This document shows positions 7,766-16,615 of a stretch of DNA of 18,372 bases, one piece after another. The position numbers were made by a program, and so were the translations under genes. The stretch comes from an uncultured Eubacteriaceae bacterium (GTDB lineage: Bacteria; Bacillota; Clostridia; Oscillospirales; Acutalibacteraceae), in NCBI GenBank assembly GCA_937905915.1, contig CALCVR010000236.1, positions 1 to 18,372 on the forward strand. Direction: 5' to 3'. How positions within the stretch are numbered: position 1 is the stretch's first letter; each line of letters opens with the position of its first letter. Below the pieces are notes generated by a model. That model saw nothing but the letters and a program-made list of their open reading frames with translations, did not search any database and was not told where the DNA came from.

Positions 7766-7774
7766 TGGTATAAT
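7766..7774 (+). promoter_or_regulatory. Extended -10 promoter of secA
   Basis: TGG followed by a perfect TATAAT (7769-7774) forms an extended -10 element. No good -35 box lies 16-18 bases upstream, which extended -10 promoters tolerate. The predicted start is near 7781, about 24 bases before the secA ATG. The surrounding 7682-7804 interval is AT-rich and has no other gene. Confidence 0.7.
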
Positions 7775-7804
7775 ATTCTGGATTATTTATCTGAGGTGAT
7801 TCCC

Positions 7805-10537
7805 ATGAATCTATTCAAAAGCCTATTCGGATCATACAGCAAGCGTGAATTAAAGCGAATCGACCCGATTTGCAAACGGGTCTTGGATTTAGAAGAGACT
7901 TATCGCGCTATGTCGGAGAGTGAGCTGAAAGGCTCTACCGAACGGTTAAAGGCCCGTTTGGCCGCCGGCGAAACTTTGGATGACATTTTACCTGATGCTT
8001 TTGCCGCCTGCCGCGAAGCTTCTGACCGCGTGTTGGGAATGCGCCATTTCCCAGTGCAGATTATCGGCGGCATCATCCTCCATCAAGGACGCATCGCCGA
8101 GATGAAAACCGGTGAAGGCAAAACCCTGGTGGCTACTCTCCCCGCCTACTTAAACGCCTTGTCTGGAAAAGGCGTCCATATCGTCACCGTCAACGACTAT
8201 CTCGCCCGCCGCGACTCGGAATGGATGGGAAAGGTCTACCGTTATCTCGGGCTGGAAGTTGGACTTATCGTCCACGATATGTCCAACGAGCAGCGCCGTG
8301 CGGCTTACAATGCCGACATTACCTACGGTACCAACAATGAGCTGGGCTTTGATTACCTGCGCGACAACATGGTAATTTACAAAGACCAGAAGGTGCAGCG
8401 GGGCCATAACTTTGCCATTGTGGACGAAGTAGACTCCATCCTTATCGACGAAGCCCGCACCCCTCTGATCATCTCCGGCCAAGGCGACAAATCCACCGAC
8501 CTTTACGAGCGCGCCGACCGCTTGGCCCGCACCTTGAAAATGTACAAGGTCAAGGAACTGGACGATAAGGAAAGCCACGACGATGTGGACGGCGACTATA
8601 TCGTCGATGAAAAGGCTAAAAGCGCTACCCTAACTCCTTCTGGTGTGGAAAAGGCGGAAAAATACTTTGGCGTGGAAAACTTGATGGATGTGGACAACAT
8701 CACCATTCTCCATCACGTCAACCAGGCCATCCGCGCCCATGGTATCATGCATCGTGACATCGATTACGTGGTCAAGGACGGCGAAGTCATCATCGTCGAT
8801 GAATTTACCGGACGTCTCATGTTCGGCCGCCGTTATAACGAAGGACTTCATCAGGCCATCGAGGCTAAGGAAGGCGTCAAGGTAGAGCGTGAGTCCAAGA
8901 CGCTTGCCACTATCACCTTCCAAAACTTCTTCCGTCTTTATAGCAAGCTGTCCGGCATGACCGGTACTGCTACCACAGAAGAGACCGAGTTCCAAGAAAT
9001 TTATAAATTGGACGTTGTGGAAATCCCTACCAACCGCCCTGTTGTCCGAACCGACTATCCGGATGTCGTGTATAAAACAGAGCAGGCCAAGTTTAAGGCT
9101 GTCATCGAGCAGGTTGAAGAGTGTCACTCCAAGGGGCAGCCTGTACTAGTGGGCACCATTTCCATCGAGAAGTCGGAGATCCTCTCCAGCATGCTCAAAA
9201 AGAAGGGCATCAAGCACGAAGTGCTCAATGCAAAGTTCCATGAAAAAGAAGCCGAGATCGTTGCCCAGGCTGGTAAGAAAGGCGCCGTCACCATCGCTAC
9301 CAACATGGCCGGCCGTGGTACCGACATTATCTTAGGCGGCAACCCTGAATTTATGGCCAAGGCTGAGATGCGCCGTCAGGAATTCGATGAGGAGCTCATT
9401 AACGAAGCCACCGGTTTTGCAGAAACCGACGATGAAGAGCTGCTCAACGCCCGTAAAACCTATCAAGAGCTGCTTAAGAAATACAAAGAGGAGCTCAAGG
9501 ACGAAGTAGAAGCGGTAAAAGAGGCCGGCGGTCTTTTTATCATCGGCACCGAACGCCATGAATCCCGCCGTATCGACAACCAGCTGCGCGGCCGTGCCGG
9601 CCGTCAGGGCGACGTGGGCGCCAGCCGGTTCTACCTTTCGCTGGAGGACGATCTGATGCGTCTCTTCGGCGGCGAGCGCATCAATAACCTGATGGAATCC
9701 CTCGGTTTGGAAGAGGATACCCCCATTGAAAACAAAATGCTGACAAATTCCATTGAAAGCGCCCAACATAAGGTGGAAAGCCGCAACTTTGCCATCCGTA
9801 AGAACGTGCTCCAATACGATGACGTTATGAACCGTCAGCGTGAAATCATCTACAGCCAGCGCGATAAGGTGTTGGATGGCGAAGATCTCAAGGACTCCAT
9901 CGAGAAGATGATTTCCGAGTGCATCGAGCGCAATGTCCGCCGCTATCTCAATGGCGAGCAAAAGGAACATTGGAATTTCACCAGCCTGCGTGAAACCTAT
10001 CTGGGTTGGCTCACCACACCCGACGACTTCCACTACACCCCCATGGAGTTGGAAGGAACCGAACCGGAATACATCATCAATTTGCTGACCGATCGCGCCA
10101 AGCAGGTCTACGAAGCCCGTGAACTGGCCTTTGGTGAACAACTGATGCGTGAGATTGAGCGCGTCATGCTTCTGCGTATGGTGGACACCAAGTGGATGGA
10201 TCACATTGACAATATGGAAGAACTAAAGCGTGGTATCTCCCTGCGCGCTTATGGCCAGAGAGATCCGGTTGTGGAATACCGTCTGGAAGGCTTCGATATG
10301 TTTGACGAGATGATTGCCTCCATCCAAGAGGATACCATGCGTCTTGTCCTGACGGTACAAATTCGTCAGAAAGAGGAACCCAAGCGCGAACAGGTGGCAA
10401 AGCCCATTGAGCCCGCTGGAGACGGTTCCGATCCCGCCAGCAAAACGGTGAAAAATAAAGAAAAGATCGGTCGCAATGACCTCTGCCCCTGCGGCAGCGG
10501 AAAGAAATATAAGAAATGCTGTGGAAAAGACAAATAA
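7805..10537 (+). CDS. secA: Preprotein translocase ATPase SecA
   Basis: SecA drives ATP-dependent export of unfolded preproteins through SecYEG at the membrane. With the ATG at 7805, preceded by GAGGTGA, it has 910 residues and begins [10 protein letters not shown] as typical SecA1 does; an ORF extension to 7706 covers the promoter and is not real. Visible elements are Walker A GEGKT (103-107), the DEVD Walker B box (207-210), the preprotein-binding region after it, the motor-2 block TNMAGRGTD, the [11 protein letters not shown] arginine-finger motif, helical scaffold motifs near KWMDHID, and a C-terminal SEC-C zinc motif with C894, C896, C905 and C906, used for SecB-like or lipid/ribosome contacts. 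It is a full-length non-split protein. It lies between sbcC and a secreted DUF1002 protein, not beside prfB or hpf as in Bacillus. Confidence 0.99.
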   Translation: MNLFKSLFGSYSKRELKRIDPICKRVLDLEETYRAMSESELKGSTERLKARLAAGETLDDILPDAFAACREASDRVLGMRHFPVQIIGGIILHQGRIAEMKTGEGKTLVATLPAYLNALSGKGVHIVTVNDYLARRDSEWMGKVYRYLGLEVGLIVHDMSNEQRRAAYNADITYGTNNELGFDYLRDNMVIYKDQKVQRGHNFAIVDEVDSILIDEARTPLIISGQGDKSTDLYERADRLARTLKMYKVKELDDKESHDDVDGDYIVDEKAKSATLTPSGVEKAEKYFGVENLMDVDNITILHHVNQAIRAHGIMHRDIDYVVKDGEVIIVDEFTGRLMFGRRYNEGLHQAIEAKEGVKVERESKTLATITFQNFFRLYSKLSGMTGTATTEETEFQEIYKLDVVEIPTNRPVVRTDYPDVVYKTEQAKFKAVIEQVEECHSKGQPVLVGTISIEKSEILSSMLKKKGIKHEVLNAKFHEKEAEIVAQAGKKGAVTIATNMAGRGTDIILGGNPEFMAKAEMRRQEFDEELINEATGFAETDDEELLNARKTYQELLKKYKEELKDEVEAVKEAGGLFIIGTERHESRRIDNQLRGRAGRQGDVGASRFYLSLEDDLMRLFGGERINNLMESLGLEEDTPIENKMLTNSIESAQHKVESRNFAIRKNVLQYDDVMNRQREIIYSQRDKVLDGEDLKDSIEKMISECIERNVRRYLNGEQKEHWNFTSLRETYLGWLTTPDDFHYTPMELEGTEPEYIINLLTDRAKQVYEARELAFGEQLMREIERVMLLRMVDTKWMDHIDNMEELKRGISLRAYGQRDPVVEYRLEGFDMFDEMIASIQEDTMRLVLTVQIRQKEEPKREQVAKPIEPAGDGSDPASKTVKNKEKIGRNDLCPCGSGKKYKKCCGKDK

Positions 10538-10589
10538 GCCACTTCTTGCCTGCAATCCCATTATGATTGCCTAAAAGGAGGCCCTTTTG

Positions 10590-11780
10590 ATGATTCTAAG
10601 CAAACGTCTCAAACAAATCCTAGCCCTTGTATTGTCCTTAATGGTTTTAACATCCCTGGCCATTCCCGCAGCCGCCGATGCCGACACCCGTCCCTTCCTC
10701 AGCTTGGGTAAGGAACAATCGGATCAGGAGCGGCAGACGGTATTGGAACTGCTGGGCGTGGATCCCAATCGTTTGGATGAATACAATGTGTTGTATGTTT
10801 CCAATCAAGATGAACACGATTATCTTTCCTCCTATATGTCGGAATCCCTGATCGGCACTAGGGCCTTATCCTCGGTTCTGATTGTCCCCACAGAGGAAGG
10901 AACCGGCATTCAGGTCACCTGCCAAAACATCAACTACTGCACCCCTGGTATGTACCGCAACGCTTTAATTACCGCCGGCATTACCGACGCTAATGTCAAA
11001 GTCGCCGCTCCTTTCAATCTTCCCGGCACCGCCGCTTTGGTGGGCGCCATGAAGTCCTATGAAGCCATGACTGGCAAACCTCTTTCCGATGAATCGAAGG
11101 ATGCCGCTACCAATGAATTGATCGTCACCGGCGATGTGGGCGACAGCATCGGCGATATGGAAAAGGCCGAGGAATTGGTGGCTTTGGTCAAACAAGAGGT
11201 TGTGGAAAAAGGCTCTGATAATGAAAAAGAAATTGGCAAAGTGGTAGATAAGGCTTCGGATGCTTTGGAGGTTCAGTTGAGTGAGGAAGATCGTCAGCTC
11301 ATTATCGATTTGATGAAAAAAATCGCTGATTTGGATCTGAACATCGACAGCATCAAGCAACAGGCCCAGGATCTTTATGACAAATTGTCCGACATCAATA
11401 TTGATACCGGCTTCTTTGCTTCCATCGGCCAATTCTTTAGCGATTTATGGAATGCCATTGTAGAATTCTTTACCAATCTCTTTGGGGGAGGAGGAGATGC
11501 TTCCAGTCAAGTTTCTTCTGAACCCGTCTCTTCGGAGGCATCCTCTGAAATAAGTTCTCAAGCAGAATCCAGTATTTCAGATGACAATCAGGCAGAGTCC
11601 TCGTCCAAGCAGGAAAGTCATGCAGCTTCCTCTGCGGCTTCTTCTAAAGCGCCTGGAAACAACAGCGCTGTTTCCTCTCAGGACAGCGCTTCTCCCTCTA
11701 ATGTGCCGGCCCAATCGGAAGAACCGGTTTCCAGCCAAGCTACTGAGCAGGAGACGGTATCCTCTCAAGCCGCTGCTTAA
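10590..11780 (+). CDS. Secreted DUF1002 family protein with Ser-rich C-terminal tail
   Basis: A 396-residue exported protein of unknown function. The signal peptide covers about residues 1-29 (SKRLKQILALVLSLMVLTSL, cleaved near IPAAA-DA), with no lipobox. Residues about 35-220 match DUF1002 (YpuA-like): FLSLGKEQSDQERQ, a YVSNQDEHDYLSSY block, the GTRALSSVLIVPTEEG strand, MYRNALITAGITDANVKVAAPF and PGTAALVGAMKSYEAMTG. A helical region (about 190-270) follows, then an aromatic amphipathic stretch (FFASIGQFFSDLWNAI and VEFFTNLFGGGG, about 275-302), then some 90 residues of Ser/Ala/Gln/Glu low complexity rich in SSQ, SSE and SSA. There is no LPxTG or transmembrane anchor. AAAAGGAGG lies 8 bases before the ATG at 10590; a TTG just upstream is less likely. 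It is 52 bases after secA with no terminator between, so co-transcription is likely. Confidence 0.85.
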   Translation: MILSKRLKQILALVLSLMVLTSLAIPAAADADTRPFLSLGKEQSDQERQTVLELLGVDPNRLDEYNVLYVSNQDEHDYLSSYMSESLIGTRALSSVLIVPTEEGTGIQVTCQNINYCTPGMYRNALITAGITDANVKVAAPFNLPGTAALVGAMKSYEAMTGKPLSDESKDAATNELIVTGDVGDSIGDMEKAEELVALVKQEVVEKGSDNEKEIGKVVDKASDALEVQLSEEDRQLIIDLMKKIADLDLNIDSIKQQAQDLYDKLSDINIDTGFFASIGQFFSDLWNAIVEFFTNLFGGGGDASSQVSSEPVSSEASSEISSQAESSISDDNQAESSSKQESHAASSAASSKAPGNNSAVSSQDSASPSNVPAQSEEPVSSQATEQETVSSQAAA

Positions 11781-11799
11781 AAAATTTCTAAACAAAGTC

Positions 11800-11836
11800 A
11801 AACCAGCCAGCCTTATAAAATTAGGCTGGCTGGTTT
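11800..11836 (+). terminator. Rho-independent terminator of the secA-DUF1002 unit
   Basis: AAACCAGCCAGCCT (11800-11813) pairs with AGGCTGGCTGGTTT (11823-11836) around a 9-base loop, followed by TATTTATTC. The T-rich side faces rightward transcription, 19 bases after the DUF1002 stop. Confidence 0.88.
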
Positions 11837-11853
11837 TATTTATTCTTGCTCAA

Positions 11854-11893
11854 AAAAACAGGCTGTGGAGTGAGAGATCCACAGCCTGTTTTT
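11854..11893. terminator. Terminator of the sugar-phosphate mutase gene, usable in both directions
   Basis: A perfect 16-bp inverted repeat (11854-11869 with 11878-11893) has an 8-base loop and A/T runs at both ends. It starts 15 bases beyond the mutase stop codon for leftward transcription and also backs up the DUF1002 terminator for rightward transcription. Confidence 0.88.
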
Positions 11894-11908
11894 CCTCAAT
11901 TTTATTGT

Positions 11909-13618
11909 TTACCGGCCTAGCAGTCGATTCACATCGGCTTGCAATGCGTCTGTTTGAGCCTGAGCGTCGGCACGATCTTTTCCCTTGGCGGTATAGTAAA
12001 TCTTTACCTTGGGCTCCGTGCCGGAAGGACGCACAATGACTTGAGCGCCTCCTTCTAAATTGTAGGACAGCACATTGGATTTGGGAAGATGAATAGCTTT
12101 CTTTTCCCCAGTGACCAAATCGATCTCCTGGGAAAGTTCATAGTCAGCAGTCGTAATGACCTTGCGGCCGGCCAATTCCTTGGGACCGTTGGCGCGTAAG
12201 CCTTCCATAATGGATTGCAGTTCAGCCATACCGGCAGCGCCTTCACAGACAATATTTTGGACGCTGTTGAGATAATAACCGTATTCGGCGTACAATTCCT
12301 GCATCACTTCATATAAGGTTTTGCCTTGGTTTTTATAGAAGGCGGCCATTTCACAAATCAGCATGGACGCCACCACAGCGTCCTTATCCCGGACATAGGT
12401 ACCGGCCAAATAACCATAGCTCTCCTCAAAGCCAAAGATGTACCGTTCCTGTTCGTTTTTAGCCTCCAAAAGGCCGATCTGCTCACCAATAAATTTAAAT
12501 CCGGTGAGCACTTCAATAAGTTCCACACCGTATTTTGCGGCGATGTCAAAGCACAGTGCAGACGTCACAATGGTCTTGACGGCAATGGGGTTCTTAGGCC
12601 AATTTCCTTTGGCAATGCGCTGGGAACAAATATAGTTAAGAAGCATAACGCCCACTTCATTGCCGGTCATCAGGATAAATTCATCCCCTTGGTGGACGGC
12701 GATACCCACACGGTCACAGTCGGGATCGGTAGCTAGTAGGATATCCGGGTTAACGGCGGGAGCCAATTTCAGAGCACATTCAAAACTCTGGCGGATTTCC
12801 GGATTTGGAAAAGGCGCGGTTGGGAAATTGCCGTCAGGTAGTTCCTGCTCCGGCACCACTGTGACATTCTCCAGGCCACATCGTTTTAAAATGGCCCGTA
12901 CCGGCTTATTGCCCGTGCCGTTTAAGGGAGTATATACCACCTTTAAGTCCTTTGCGATGCCGGGATTGACAGCTTGTTTCTGCACTTCATCCAAATAAGC
13001 TTCCAGCACTTCCGGGCCGATAACCGAAATCATGCCCGACTGGATGCCTTCCTCATAGGGGATCTTTGTGATCCCATCAAACAGATCGACCTTTTCAATC
13101 TCTCGGGTAACCTCATCGGCAGCGTCTTGCGTCATCTGGCAGCCGTCAGGTCCATAGGCTTTATAACCGTTGTATTTGGCAGGATTATGACTGGCTGTCA
13201 CCATAACGCCGCCCTTCGCCTTAAAATACCGCACAGCAAAAGACAGCACTGGGGTGGGTTCCAATTCCGGGAAAATGTGGACTTTGATGCCGTTGGCGGC
13301 AAAAATGGCGGCGGTCTCCTTGGCAAATAGATCGGATTTAATACGGCTGTCAAAGGAAATGGCCACGCTAGGCGAATCAAAGTTGTGGTTTAAATAGTTG
13401 GCATAACCTTGGGTTGCGCGGCGTACTGTATAAATGTTCATGCGAATAGTACCCGCGCCGATAATACCCCGAAGGCCGGCTGTACCAAATTCCATATCGG
13501 CATAAAAGCGGTCTTTGATGGCCACCTCGTCCCCATCAATGGACTGGAGTTCGGCCACTAGGTCGGGATCTTCTACGGCTTTTTCTTTCCAAAGTGTATA
13601 CAGGTCCTGTTCTCTCAT
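11909..13618 (-). CDS. Phospho-sugar mutase (phosphoglucomutase/phosphomannomutase, alpha-D-phosphohexomutase family)
   Basis: This cytoplasmic enzyme interconverts hexose 1- and 6-phosphates, feeding glucose-1-phosphate or mannose-1-phosphate into envelope polysaccharide, lipid and glycogen synthesis. At 569 residues it belongs to the long Firmicute class (PgcA-like in Bacillus). The four family sites are intact: the phosphoserine loop TASHNP (S143), the metal loop DPDCDR (298-303), the sugar-specificity loop GFEESYG (396-402) and the phosphate-binding loop RPSGTEP (530-536). GTAGLRG near residue 45 is also characteristic. Glucose- and mannose-specificity cannot be separated safely from sequence alone, though the GFEES loop is typical of the glucose/mannose type. 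The ATG at 13618 is preceded by GGGTGG at a 5-base distance; a GTG three codons earlier overlaps that site. It is a single-gene unit flanked by its own promoter and terminator. Confidence 0.95.
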   Translation of the reverse strand: MREQDLYTLWKEKAVEDPDLVAELQSIDGDEVAIKDRFYADMEFGTAGLRGIIGAGTIRMNIYTVRRATQGYANYLNHNFDSPSVAISFDSRIKSDLFAKETAAIFAANGIKVHIFPELEPTPVLSFAVRYFKAKGGVMVTASHNPAKYNGYKAYGPDGCQMTQDAADEVTREIEKVDLFDGITKIPYEEGIQSGMISVIGPEVLEAYLDEVQKQAVNPGIAKDLKVVYTPLNGTGNKPVRAILKRCGLENVTVVPEQELPDGNFPTAPFPNPEIRQSFECALKLAPAVNPDILLATDPDCDRVGIAVHQGDEFILMTGNEVGVMLLNYICSQRIAKGNWPKNPIAVKTIVTSALCFDIAAKYGVELIEVLTGFKFIGEQIGLLEAKNEQERYIFGFEESYGYLAGTYVRDKDAVVASMLICEMAAFYKNQGKTLYEVMQELYAEYGYYLNSVQNIVCEGAAGMAELQSIMEGLRANGPKELAGRKVITTADYELSQEIDLVTGEKKAIHLPKSNVLSYNLEGGAQVIVRPSGTEPKVKIYYTAKGKDRADAQAQTDALQADVNRLLGR

Positions 13619-13673
13619 AAAATCCACCCTTTTCTCATGATATCAGGCATTTTGCACAGGTAATTGACAAATT

Positions 13674-13686
13674 GATAAAATTTATC
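13674..13686. repeat. Short palindrome at the start site of the mutase transcript
   Basis: GATAAA and TTTATC flank a single A, giving a 13-bp palindrome that begins at the predicted +1 of the mutase promoter. It is too tight to form a useful RNA hairpin, so if functional it would be a DNA-binding site. It is AT-rich and could be chance. Confidence 0.3.
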
Positions 13687-13693
13687 TAGTTAT

Positions 13694-13722
13694 ATCATAA
13701 ATCTTTCCCCACATGATGTCAA
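13694..13722 (-). promoter_or_regulatory. Sigma-A promoter of the phospho-sugar mutase gene
   Basis: Reading leftwards, a perfect TTGACA (13722-13717), a 17-base spacer and TATGAT (13699-13694, 5 of 6) form a near-consensus promoter. The predicted start is near 13687, leaving a leader of about 70 bases. Confidence 0.85.
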
Positions 13723-13771
13723 GAAAAATGAGGGGGGTTCCATGTCGAAATTGTTAAATTTTTTCTTTTCC

Positions 13772-13800
13772 TTGCGCCGCGTCTCAAAAGGTACTAGAAT
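13772..13800 (+). promoter_or_regulatory. Possible promoter of the calcium ATPase gene
   Basis: TTGCGC (13772-13777; only 3 of 6) and TAGAAT (13795-13800; 5 of 6) are separated by 17 bases. The predicted start is near 13807, giving a leader of about 68 bases. A weaker alternative uses TTTACT at about 13809. The rest of the 13619-13874 interval shows no ORF or RNA structure that I can support. Confidence 0.45.
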
Positions 13801-13860
13801 AGAACTGTTTACTAATTTTTAATGTGACACATACTAATAATAGATATGAAATAACAAAAA

Positions 13861-13865
13861 GGAGG
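13861..13865 (+). promoter_or_regulatory. Ribosome binding site fixing a TTG start for the ATPase
   Basis: AAAAAGGAGG ends at 13865, 9 bases before the TTG at 13875. The longer frame from a GTG at 13824 has no ribosome binding site, and its extra 17 residues span this Shine-Dalgarno sequence, so the TTG start is preferred. Confidence 0.8.
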
Positions 13866-13874
13866 AAATCCGAT

Positions 13875-16538
13875 TTGATCTGGCATAATCGCTCTATCGA
13901 AGACATTGAGGAAGAGCTACACTCATCTGCAACACGGGGACTTACCCAATCGGAAGCCGCCGCCCATCTGGACACCTATGGTCTTAATCGACTGACTGAA
14001 CGAAAAAGGAAAACCTTCTTACAGCGCTTTCTCGAACAGATGAAGGATTTTATGGTCATTATCCTGCTCATCGCCGCCGCTGTATCGGCCGTCCTGACCA
14101 TTGTAGAAGGCCACAACGATTGGCTGGAGCCCATTATCATCATTGCCATCGTGCTGCTCAACGCTTTCCTGGGCGTTATCCAGGAATCCAAAGCCGAAGC
14201 GGCATTGGAGGCTCTCAAGGGTATGTCGGCCCCCAACGCAAAGGTGCTAAGGGAAGGCATTGTCTCGGTCATCAACGCCGAACAATTGGTACCCGGCGAT
14301 GTCATTCTCTTGGACGCCGGCGACTTTATTCCTGCCGACGCCCGTCTATTGGAATCAGCTAGTCTTAAATGTGAGGAATCGGCCCTCACCGGCGAATCCC
14401 TGCCGGTGGAAAAAGACGCGTCGGTTATCGTGGACGAAATCGCTCCTTTAGGGGACCGGGTCAACATGGTGTATTCAGGATGTTCTGTCACTTATGGCCG
14501 CGGCAAAGCCATAGTGACAGAAACCGGTATGTCCACCGAAATGGGACGCATCGCCTCTATGCTTAACAACGAGTCGGAGAATCAGACTCCTTTGCAGATC
14601 AAGTTGGCTAAGCTGGGCAAGACCCTGGGACTACTGGCTTTGGGGATCTGTGCTGTTTTATTTGTGTACGGCATCGCCACAGGGCAGGGCCTTTTCGATA
14701 TGTTTATGACAGCGGTATCCCTTGCTGTGGCTGCTATCCCGGAAGGACTGCCTGCCATCGTCACCATCGTCTTGGCCATGGGTGTGCGGCGCATGGTCAA
14801 GAAAAACGCCATCATCCGCCGTTTGCCTGCGGTGGAGACATTAGGGTCGGCTTCGGTTATCTGCTCGGATAAAACCGGAACCCTTACCCAAAACCGTATG
14901 ACGCTAATGGAAGTATACACCGGTGGCAAAACGCTTGATTTATCCGATACTTCTCATGAAGGCATCCGGGCCCTATTGCGATTGGGCGTACTGTGCAACG
15001 ATGGCCGCGTGGAAAAGGATGAAGAAGGAAACCTCAAACACATAGGGGATCCTACCGAGACGGCTTTGGTGGCTGCTGGTTTGAATTTCGGAATCGACAA
15101 AGCAAAGCTGGAGATTGAGTATCCTCGGGTTTCAGAAATCCCCTTTGATTCTGACCGGAAGCTGATGACCACTGTAAATTATATTGATGGTAAATATGTG
15201 GCCATTGTCAAAGGAGCTCCGGATATCCTTCTTTCCCGTTGTGTAGACGGCCAACCTGAAGAGGCTCTGAAGGCCAACGATGAAATGGCCTCTCGCGCTT
15301 TGCGCGTACTGGCCATCGCTTATAAGGATCTGGATGCCATCCCTGTAGATCCTCAACCGGAGGAACTCGAACAGGGTTTGCATTTTGCAGGGCTTGTAGG
15401 GATGATCGATCCCCCTCGTCCAGAGGTTATCGACGCGATCAAAACCTGCAAAAATGCCGGCATCCGTCCCATCATGATCACGGGTGATCACATTGCCACG
15501 GCGTCGGCCATTGCAAAGGAACTGGGTATTCTGGAAGAAGGGCAGGAGTCTATCACCGGCGCTCAGTTGGCAAAGCTTTCCGAAGAGGAGCTGCGTAAAA
15601 ACATCCGTAATTACTCGGTCTATGCCCGTGTTTCCCCTGAGGATAAGATCCGTATCGTCAAGGCCTGGCAGGATACCGGCGAGGTGGTGTCCATGACAGG
15701 CGACGGCGTCAACGATGCTCCCGCCCTCAAAGCGGCCGATATCGGCTGCGCTATGGGGATCACGGGAACCGACGTCTCCAAAGGCGCCTCCGACATGGTG
15801 CTCACCGACGATAATTTTGCCACCATTGTCTCTGCCGTCCAGCAGGGCCGCGGTATCTTCGACAACATCCGTAAAGCTGTTATTTTCCTTTTGAGCTGTA
15901 ATTTGGGCGAGGTTTTGGCCGTTTTTGTCTGCATGCTGTTGTTTGGCCGGTCCCCCCTTCTCCCCATTCACCTGCTTTGGATCAATCTTGTGACCGACAG
16001 TCTCCCTGCTCTGGCCCTCGGCATGGAACCGGTGGAATTCGATGTAATGAACCGCCGTCCTCGTCCCAAAGACGAAAGCATCTTTGCAAATGGAATGGGT
16101 TGGGCCGCAGGTCTACAGGGCCTTATGTTGGGCGCCATCACTTTGGTGGCCTATTGGATGGGATGTTCCCATTTCTTCTCGGTCAGCGCTTTTGGTTCCT
16201 CCGCCGATCCGGCATTGGGTCAGACCATGGCCTTTGGCGTGCTGGCTTTGAGCCAGTTGTTCCAAGCCTTTAACGCCCGATCCCGTCATTCCTTATTCCG
16301 CATCGGACCTTTCTCCAACCGTTGGATGGTCGGCGCATTCTTGGCTTCCGCCGCCATTTTAATGCTGGTGCTGTTGCTGCCTCCCCTTCGCTCCCTGTTC
16401 CAGTTGGTTGCACTTCCCCTCCACGAATGGGAGTGGATTTTGGCTTTGTCAATTTCCCCCATTGTGCTTGTGGAACTCTCCAAGCTGGTCTTGTGGATCT
16501 TCCATAAGTGGAAAAATCGAGCCGCTTCCTCTAAATAA
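13875..16538 (+). CDS. Calcium-transporting P-type ATPase (P2A, SERCA/LMCA-like)
   Basis: This membrane pump probably exports Ca2+ using ATP. With the TTG start it has 887 residues, normal for bacterial P2A pumps, and begins with the cation-ATPase N-terminal domain (SIEDIEEEL...YGLNRL). The actuator loop is TGES at 172-175, the phosphorylated Asp is D332 in DKTGTL, KGAPD marks the nucleotide domain, and the hinge is TGDGVND (608-614). Ion-site residues match SERCA: E290 in PEGLP of M4, N676 and E679 in SCNLGE of M5, and N704 and D708 in NLVTD of M6. This supports Ca2+ over H+ or heavy metals, and possibly two ion sites, though Na+ or Mn2+ transport cannot be excluded. About ten membrane helices are expected. 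It stands alone, divergent from the mutase gene, with its own promoter and terminator. Confidence 0.95.
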   Translation: MIWHNRSIEDIEEELHSSATRGLTQSEAAAHLDTYGLNRLTERKRKTFLQRFLEQMKDFMVIILLIAAAVSAVLTIVEGHNDWLEPIIIIAIVLLNAFLGVIQESKAEAALEALKGMSAPNAKVLREGIVSVINAEQLVPGDVILLDAGDFIPADARLLESASLKCEESALTGESLPVEKDASVIVDEIAPLGDRVNMVYSGCSVTYGRGKAIVTETGMSTEMGRIASMLNNESENQTPLQIKLAKLGKTLGLLALGICAVLFVYGIATGQGLFDMFMTAVSLAVAAIPEGLPAIVTIVLAMGVRRMVKKNAIIRRLPAVETLGSASVICSDKTGTLTQNRMTLMEVYTGGKTLDLSDTSHEGIRALLRLGVLCNDGRVEKDEEGNLKHIGDPTETALVAAGLNFGIDKAKLEIEYPRVSEIPFDSDRKLMTTVNYIDGKYVAIVKGAPDILLSRCVDGQPEEALKANDEMASRALRVLAIAYKDLDAIPVDPQPEELEQGLHFAGLVGMIDPPRPEVIDAIKTCKNAGIRPIMITGDHIATASAIAKELGILEEGQESITGAQLAKLSEEELRKNIRNYSVYARVSPEDKIRIVKAWQDTGEVVSMTGDGVNDAPALKAADIGCAMGITGTDVSKGASDMVLTDDNFATIVSAVQQGRGIFDNIRKAVIFLLSCNLGEVLAVFVCMLLFGRSPLLPIHLLWINLVTDSLPALALGMEPVEFDVMNRRPRPKDESIFANGMGWAAGLQGLMLGAITLVAYWMGCSHFFSVSAFGSSADPALGQTMAFGVLALSQLFQAFNARSRHSLFRIGPFSNRWMVGAFLASAAILMLVLLLPPLRSLFQLVALPLHEWEWILALSISPIVLVELSKLVLWIFHKWKNRAASSK

Positions 16539-16556
16539 ATATATCTCAGAAACGAT

Positions 16557-16591
16557 AAAAGAGCCGCCAACTTAAAATTGGCGGCTCTTTT
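16557..16591. terminator. Bidirectional rho-independent terminator
   Basis: AAAAGAGCCGCCAA (16557-16570) pairs perfectly with TTGGCGGCTCTTTT (16578-16591) around a 7-base loop. A and T runs at the two ends let it serve the ATPase gene reading right and the CBM6 gene reading left. Confidence 0.92.
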
Positions 16592-16615
16592 GCTTGTGTA
16601 AAGAAGAAACTAGCT

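Noticed and set aside
9332..10204. Long antisense ORF of 290 residues opposite secA
   Set aside because: It lies wholly inside secA on the other strand, has no ribosome binding site or family motif, and reflects the codon bias of secA. The same holds for antisense frames at 8150-8578 and 8630-9127.
10552..10570. GCAATC/GATTGC hairpin between secA and the DUF1002 gene as a terminator
   Set aside because: The stem is only 6 bp with a 7-base loop and no T-run follows, so it is unlikely to stop transcription.
15132..15971. Antisense ORF of 279 residues opposite the calcium ATPase
   Set aside because: The sense strand is an unbroken, motif-complete ATPase. The antisense translation has no recognisable domain.
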